From positions 1 to 64,000 of the forward strand of contig QOZS01000010.1 of assembly GCA_003576705.1 (NCBI GenBank): 64,000 nt of DNA. Direction: 5' to 3'. Each line of letters starts with the position of its first letter. Position 1 is the stretch's first letter. Origin of the DNA: Desertibaculum subflavum. GTDB lineage: Bacteria > Pseudomonadota > Alphaproteobacteria > Ferrovibrionales > Ferrovibrionaceae. Under the pieces are notes generated by a model. The model had not been told where the DNA came from. It did not search any database and was given only the letters and a program-made list of their open reading frames with translations. A program made the translations under genes and the position numbers. Below are positions 59,504 to 64,000 of the stretch, in pieces.

Positions 59504-60809
59504 CGTCGTCCTCCTTCTCCCCCTCCTCGTCCATCAGCGGCACGGTAAAGAAAAACGTGGCGCCCGGACCCGGCTCGCCGCCCGCCTCGAGCACGCCGCC
59601 ATGCGCCTCGATGATCGAGCGACAGATTGAAAGCCCGAGCCCCATGCCGGTCGCCTTGGTGGTCGCGAAGGGCTGAAACAGCTTCTCCCGTATGCCGTCA
59701 GACAGGCCAAGGCCGGTATCGCGCACGATGACACGCGCCCAGCCGGGTGTGCCCAAGGCGGTGCTGACCGTCAGCTCGCGATGCGTCACCTCCTCCATCG
59801 CCTCCATCGCGTTGCGGACCAGGTTCAGCACCACCTGCTGGATCTGAACCCGATCGATCAGCGCAGGAGGAAGGTCCGGCGCCGGGTCCAGGTTGAACTT
59901 GATCTGCCGCTGCTTGGCGCCCACCAAAGCGAGCGCGCTCGCCTCCTCCACCGTCTGATTCAGATCCTCGGGCTTGCGCTGGGCGCCGGTACCGCCGATG
60001 AAGCCGCGCAGCCGCCGGATGATCTGGCCGGCGCGCTCGATCTGTTCGGTCGCCTTGCCCATGTGCTGGACGATCTTGTCGCGATCCTCAGGCCGGCCCG
60101 TACCCAGCAGATGCCGGCTCGCGTTCACGTAATTGCTCACGGCGGCGAGCGGCTGGTTCAGCTCATGCGCCAGGGTCGAGGCCATCTGGCCCATGGTGCT
60201 GAGGCGCGAGACATGCAGCAGCTCCTGCTGCATCTCGTGCAGGCGGCGCTCGGCTTCCTGCCGCTCCGTCAGGTCGCGCACGAAGCCGGTGAACAGCCGC
60301 CTCTGGCCTCCCGCGACCTCGCCGACGGACAACTCCATCGGGAAGGTCGATCCGTCCTTGCGCTGCCCGACCACGACCCGGCCGATGCCGATGATGCGTC
60401 GCTCGCCGGTCGTCCGGTAGCGCTCCAGATACCGGTCGTGGTTATCGCGATAGGGCGAGGGCATCAGCATCTTGACGTTCTTGCCGATGACCTCGGCCTC
60501 GGAATAGCCGAACAACCGTTTCGCCGCGGGGCTGAACGATTCCATCAGCCCCTGTTCGTCGATGACGATGATCGCATCGGGGTCGGTTTCCAGCACGACG
60601 CGGAGCCGCGCCGCGGTTTCGGCCAGCAGCGCCTCCGATTGCCGATGCCGCTCGACGTTCTGGCGCAGCGCCTCCAGCGCCTCGGCAAGCAGGCCCAGTT
60701 TGTCAGCGCGGCCAAGGCCGGGCACTTGCACGTCCAACCGATCTTTTGCCAGCGCGCGGATGGTCTCGACGAAGCTGTCGAGCAGCGCCTCCGTCTCGTC
60801 CAATGACAT
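59493..60809 (-). CDS. fixL: FixL oxygen-sensing heme histidine kinase
   Basis: 438 residues from ATG 60809. A short N-terminal helical part with no membrane helix, so it is a soluble FixL, precedes one PAS domain (residues 70-185). The heme ligand is His124 in YRDNHDRYLERY, with Arg130 and Arg144 (in IIGIGRVV) at the positions of the Bradyrhizobium FixL Arg206 and Arg220. After it lies the H-box His215 in LAHELNQPLAAVSNYV, then N, G1 and G2 boxes (NLVRNAMEAM, DTGLGL, GMGLGLS). At low oxygen it phosphorylates FixJ. The gene is first in the fixLJ unit. Confidence 0.94.
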   Translation of the reverse strand: MSLDETEALLDSFVETIRALAKDRLDVQVPGLGRADKLGLLAEALEALRQNVERHRQSEALLAETAARLRVVLETDPDAIIVIDEQGLMESFSPAAKRLFGYSEAEVIGKNVKMLMPSPYRDNHDRYLERYRTTGERRIIGIGRVVVGQRKDGSTFPMELSVGEVAGGQRRLFTGFVRDLTERQEAERRLHEMQQELLHVSRLSTMGQMASTLAHELNQPLAAVSNYVNASRHLLGTGRPEDRDKIVQHMGKATEQIERAGQIIRRLRGFIGGTGAQRKPEDLNQTVEEASALALVGAKQRQIKFNLDPAPDLPPALIDRVQIQQVVLNLVRNAMEAMEEVTHRELTVSTALGTPGWARVIVRDTGLGLSDGIREKLFQPFATTKATGMGLGLSICRSIIEAHGGVLEAGGEPGPGATFFFTVPLMDEEGEKEDDDAA

Positions 60810-60948
60810 GCCGAAATCAAATCCCCTGAGAGGACGGAAAATACCAGTAGATATGCCCTGCGGAAAGCTTGTGGCACCGGTTTGCGCGGCGTGATGTGTC
60901 GCGATATCCGTATTCTCGTTGTGCTTATAAACCGGATGGGAGAGGAAC

Positions 60949-61806
60949 GTGACCGTCGATATCGATGCGCTGCGCCGCCATATCGGCCGGAAGAAGGTCG
61001 ACCACGATATCTGCGCGCCGGCCCAGGCCGCGGCGCTCGCCCTGATCTTCGGCCGGCCGCAGGATGCGCCGGAGCGCAGCGATGTGATGCAGCCGGGCTG
61101 GCACTGGGCGTATTTCTGGGCGATGTCGCCGCGCAGCGAACTCGGCCTCGACGGGCTGCCGGTCGAGGACGCCGTGATGCCGAAGATGCCTTTCCCCCGC
61201 CGGATGTTTGCCGGCTCGACGCTTACCTTCCATGCCCCGATCCGGATCGGCGAGAAGATCCGGCGCGAGACCGAGCTGACCGATCTCTCGCTCCGGACTG
61301 GCAGTTCCGGCAACCTGATCTTCGCCACCACCACGATGCGCATCTTCGGCCCCGACGGCCTCGCCATGGTGGACGAGCGGCACGGCGTGTTCCGCGAGGA
61401 AGTGCCGGCCGGCGCCAAGACCGTGCCGCCGAAGCGCGAGGCGCCGCCCGCCGGGACGCCCTGGCAACGCACTGTCGAAGTCGACGTGGTGACCTTGTTC
61501 CGCTATTCCGCCGTCACCTTCAACCCGCACCGCATCCATTACGACCGGCCCTATGCGACCGGGGTGGAGGGCTATCCCGGCCTGATCGTGCACGGGCCGT
61601 TCGTGCAGCAATGCCTGCTCGACTTCGCCCGCGATCACAATCCGGGCCGGCGCATCGCGCGCTTCGAGATGCGCGCCCGCGCGCCCTTGTTCGATACGGC
61701 GCCGTTCACGCTGGTCGGCCGTCCCGCCGACGACACGGCCTGCGAGCTCTGGGCGGTGACGCCGGAAGGCACCATCGCCATGTCGGCCAACGTCACCCTA
61801 GCCTGA
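60949..61806 (+). CDS. MaoC-like hydratase (mesaconyl-C4-CoA hydratase/HTD2-like)
   Basis: 285 residues from a GTG at 60949 with GAGAGG upstream. Two hot-dog halves: an N-terminal degenerate half and a C-terminal catalytic half with the R-x-SAVTFNPHRIHYDRPYA motif, which carries the Asn-His hydratase pair, and GLIVHGPF. The arrangement resembles 3-methylfumaryl-CoA/mesaconyl-C4-CoA hydratases and fungal-type HTD2. It probably hydrates a short-chain enoyl-CoA. Divergent from fixL; convergent with, and overlapping by 9 bp, the SelA-like gene. Confidence 0.82.
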   Translation: MTVDIDALRRHIGRKKVDHDICAPAQAAALALIFGRPQDAPERSDVMQPGWHWAYFWAMSPRSELGLDGLPVEDAVMPKMPFPRRMFAGSTLTFHAPIRIGEKIRRETELTDLSLRTGSSGNLIFATTTMRIFGPDGLAMVDERHGVFREEVPAGAKTVPPKREAPPAGTPWQRTVEVDVVTLFRYSAVTFNPHRIHYDRPYATGVEGYPGLIVHGPFVQQCLLDFARDHNPGRRIARFEMRARAPLFDTAPFTLVGRPADDTACELWAVTPEGTIAMSANVTLA

Positions 61807-63000
61807 CCGCCCCAGCAGCGCCGCGAGACGCGCGCCGGCGACGCGGCCCTCGCCCGGCTGCAGCGCCATCGGGTTGAAGCGGATGATGCCGGCGCGTAAA
61901 GCGGTCGGGTCGACATGCACCGACGGCATGCTGTTCTGCAGCGCGATCACCAGGTCGAGCACGTCATGGCCGGCGCCCGGATCGAGCCGGGCGTCGAGCA
62001 CCGGCACGGTATCGCCGCCGGCATCGACCAGGGTCAGCTGGACCTGGTTGGCGCTGCGCAGCGCGTCCTGCACCTCGGCGAGGCGGGCGAGCCAGGCGGC
62101 ATGGCGCGCCGCCGGATCCTCGGCGACGAAGCGGCGCAGCGCCACCAGCAGGCCGACGACCTGCTCCTTGCCCACCTTGCAGGGCCGGCCGATGCCGTGC
62201 TGCGGCAGGCCTTTCAGGCGGCGCTTGTCGAACAGCGCGGGCGGCGGGTTCCACTGCCGGAACAGGATGTCCTGGTCGAGCATCTGCAGCGCCGCCGACT
62301 GCACCAGATCACGCCGGCCGCAGAGAATGCCGCTCGCCTGCGGTCCCAGGATCGCCTTGCCGCCGGAGAAGGCGACCAGATCGGCGCCCTCGGCGATGAA
62401 GCGGCGCAGGTTACCGGCCGGCGGCAGCTGCCCGGCGGCATCGACAATCACCGGCACGCCGCGCGCATGCGCCACCGCCACCATCTCGGCGAGTGAGGGC
62501 TCGGATTGCGGGTTCGCCACATGGAGCACGCAGGCGGTGCGCTCGGTGATCGCATCGGCGACCTCCCAGGCCTCGGCATCGCGCAGGCCGGCGCCGGCAT
62601 AGCGGTCGGCCAGGCCGACCTCGACCAGGCGCGCGCCGGCCTGGCGCACCGCATGGTCGTAGAGATTGCGCTGGCTCCGCACCACGACGACCTCGTCCTT
62701 GAGGCCCGTCGTGTCGGGCAGGCGGTTCATCAGCGAGGGATCGAGGCCGGCGATGCAGGCGGCGGTGCCGAGCATCAGCCCGGCGGCCGCGCCGGCGGTG
62801 ACGATGCCGGCCTCTGCCCCCGTCACCTCGGCGATGATCTCGCTGGCGCGGCCCTGCAGGGTCGGCATGTCGACGCAGGCCTGCGTCGCCTGGCGCATCG
62901 CCTCCGCCACTTCCGCCGGCAGGATGCCGCCGGAGACGCGGGTCGAGGTGCCCTTGGCGTTGATGATGGTGGGGATGCCGAGCTGTTCGAACACGTTCAC
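61798..63000 (-). CDS. SelA-like PLP-dependent enzyme
   Basis: 400 residues. The fold-type I PLP pattern of the SelA/DgaE (D-glucosaminate-6-phosphate ammonia-lyase-like) group: INAKGTSTRVSGGILPAEV near the start, GAEAGIVTAGAAAGLMLGTAACIAG, VPVIVDAAGQLPP (Asp for the pyridine nitrogen), and DLVAFSGGKAILGPQASG with the Schiff-base lysine. Most members are aldolases, lyases or racemases on amino acids or sugar acids. A GTG start at 63000 overlaps the upstream hydrolase stop by 4 bp (GTGA), so the two enzymes are coupled and likely share a pathway. Confidence 0.85.
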   Translation of the reverse strand: MNVFEQLGIPTIINAKGTSTRVSGGILPAEVAEAMRQATQACVDMPTLQGRASEIIAEVTGAEAGIVTAGAAAGLMLGTAACIAGLDPSLMNRLPDTTGLKDEVVVVRSQRNLYDHAVRQAGARLVEVGLADRYAGAGLRDAEAWEVADAITERTACVLHVANPQSEPSLAEMVAVAHARGVPVIVDAAGQLPPAGNLRRFIAEGADLVAFSGGKAILGPQASGILCGRRDLVQSAALQMLDQDILFRQWNPPPALFDKRRLKGLPQHGIGRPCKVGKEQVVGLLVALRRFVAEDPAARHAAWLARLAEVQDALRSANQVQLTLVDAGGDTVPVLDARLDPGAGHDVLDLVIALQNSMPSVHVDPTALRAGIIRFNPMALQPGEGRVAGARLAALLGRSG

Positions 63001-64000
63001 GGCTGCATCTCCGCGAGCCAGGCGGCGAGGATGCCGGTCGCCATCAGGAAATCATCGATCTCCATCGCCTCCGCCGGGTTGTGGCTGCCATTGGCGTTGC
63101 GCACGAACAGCATGCCGGTCGGGATGCCGGCCGCCGCGAAGGCCGCCGCATCGTGCGAAGCCGGCGATTCGAGACGGCGATGCACGATGCCGGCGGCATT
63201 AGCGATGCGTTCGAAATCGCCGCGGATGCCGGGATCGATCACGCCGGGCGCCGCCGAGGTGCGGCGGCCGAATTCGAAGCGCACGCCGCGCCGGGCGGCA
63301 ATCTCCTGCGCCTTGGCGTGCAACAGCGCCTCCAGCTCCTTAAGCGCCGCCGGATCGCAGCTGCGGATGTCGAGGCTGAAGCGGAGCTCGCCCGGCACCT
63401 TGGTCAGCGCGTGCAGCTCGGGATCGGTGAAGAACTGGCCGATGGTGACCGCCATCGATCGCCCCTGGCGCTCCCATTCCTGCCAGGTCGCGTCCAGCGC
63501 GACGGCGAGCTCGGCCGCCGCCAGCATGGCGTCGTGGCGGTAGCCGCGCAGCAGGCCGACATGGCCGTACTCGCCGATGACCCGCGCCTCCGGGTGGCGG
63601 AAATTTCCGGGGATGCCGGTGACGATGCCTACGGCCAAGCCTTCGCGGTCGAGGATCGGGCCCTGCTCGATATGCAGCTCCAGGAAGGCGCGCACGTTCT
63701 CGGTCGTCATCCAGGCATCGCCGGCGGCGATGCGGGCCGGGTCGCCGCCAGCCGCCGCGATATGGCGCGACAGCGACCGGCCGGTATCCACCCGCTGGGT
63801 CGCCATCGCCTCCACGCTCAGCACGCCGAGCGCGGCGCGGGAGCCGATATAGGAGACGTTGAACCAGGCGCTTTCCTCGGCCCGGATGCCGAGCACGGCG
63901 ATGTCGCAGGGAGGCGTGATGCCGGCCCGCTGCAGCGCCTCGACCGCCAAGAGCCCGGCCACAACGCCGGCCGCGCCGTCGAAATTGCCGCCCTGCTTCA
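62997..64000 (-). CDS. M20-family amidohydrolase (carbamoylase/allantoate type), truncated
   Basis: The frame is open through the right edge, so the N-terminus and start are missing; 334 codons are present. Edge residues read QGGNFDGAAGVVAGL, the first metal Asp region. Then come IRAEESAWFNVSYIGSRAALG (metal-binding Glu pair), FLELHIEQGPILDREG (His ligand) and SHDAAAFAAAGIPTGMLFV with GSHNPAE near the end. This is the hydantoinase/carbamoylase family, covering N-carbamoyl-L-amino acid, beta-ureidopropionate and allantoate amidohydrolases; the exact substrate cannot be told. Coupled to the SelA-like gene downstream. Confidence 0.9.
   Translation of the reverse strand, partial: KQGGNFDGAAGVVAGLLAVEALQRAGITPPCDIAVLGIRAEESAWFNVSYIGSRAALGVLSVEAMATQRVDTGRSLSRHIAAAGGDPARIAAGDAWMTTENVRAFLELHIEQGPILDREGLAVGIVTGIPGNFRHPEARVIGEYGHVGLLRGYRHDAMLAAAELAVALDATWQEWERQGRSMAVTIGQFFTDPELHALTKVPGELRFSLDIRSCDPAALKELEALLHAKAQEIAARRGVRFEFGRRTSAAPGVIDPGIRGDFERIANAAGIVHRRLESPASHDAAAFAAAGIPTGMLFVRNANGSHNPAEAMEIDDFLMATGILAAWLAEMQP

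Noticed and set aside
1-64000. Prophage, integrative element or insertion sequence
   Set aside because: No integrase, transposase, tRNA or flanking direct repeats were seen anywhere in the window.

Overview
The window is a high-GC chromosomal segment from an alphaproteobacterium, most likely a metabolically versatile member of the Rhodospirillales or a neighbouring order. The evidence is the FixLJ-FixK oxygen cascade with a heme-ligating FixL, narGHJI with a NarK1-NarK2 fusion, a TRAP transporter, and CaiB/BaiF, MaoC and SelA-like catabolic enzymes. I saw no rRNA, tRNA, CRISPR array, insertion sequence or prophage. Both ends cut through genes: a YcaO-domain gene on the left and an M20-type amidohydrolase on the right.

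Layout. 1-4.6 kb: YcaO protein, tripartite TRAP transporter and asparaginase, all on the minus strand. 4.7-8 kb: a CinA-like protein whose amidase domain has lost its catalytic serine, a DUF559 nuclease-like gene bracketed by inverted REP-like repeats, and a protein with two winged-helix modules. 8-13.6 kb: a phosphotriesterase-family lactonase or hydrolase with an unusual leader (tiny ORF with an extended Shine-Dalgarno plus a 12-bp hairpin), then a plus-strand group of CoA-transferase, GST, GMC oxidoreductase, HD phosphohydrolase and MFS. 14.8-20.5 kb: a five-gene minus-strand catabolic operon (epoxide hydrolase, luciferase-like monooxygenase, Baeyer-Villiger monooxygenase, cupin, MFS). 20.6-25.2 kb: a secreted alpha/beta hydrolase, an epimerase-SPW-VKOR fusion, a small secreted protein and a PPC/DUF296 protein.

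25.2-38.2 kb is a complete respiratory nitrate reductase cluster: narK fusion, narGHJI, a PpiC isomerase, an HHE-like helical protein and NnrS. A cysteine-free Crp/Fnr regulator is divergent from it, and two FNR/DNR-type boxes lie in the shared promoter region. 38.2-41.7 kb holds a YhiN-type flavoprotein, an alpha/beta hydrolase and a membrane class III adenylate cyclase.

42-57.2 kb is the most unusual part. Two giant genes of unknown function (1493 and 1572 codons) form a plus-strand pair whose products share an unusual GPIVT-type pentapeptide repeat, near the N-terminus of the first and near the C-terminus of the second. They converge on a minus-strand type I secretion unit: a 966-residue RTX protein with three roughly 210-residue repeats, a strong hairpin, a PrtD-type ABC transporter and a HlyD-type adaptor. 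57.6-60.8 kb carries a FixK-type regulator, a single-domain response regulator, FixJ and FixL, with a near-consensus FixJ site in front of fixK. The window ends with a MaoC hydratase, a SelA-like PLP enzyme and a carbamoylase/allantoate-amidohydrolase-type hydrolase.

How the parts connect: FixL-FixJ-FixK and the Crp/Fnr protein beside narK give a coherent low-oxygen or nitrogen-oxide control layer over nitrate respiration. The giant-protein pair is the best candidate for an undescribed system.
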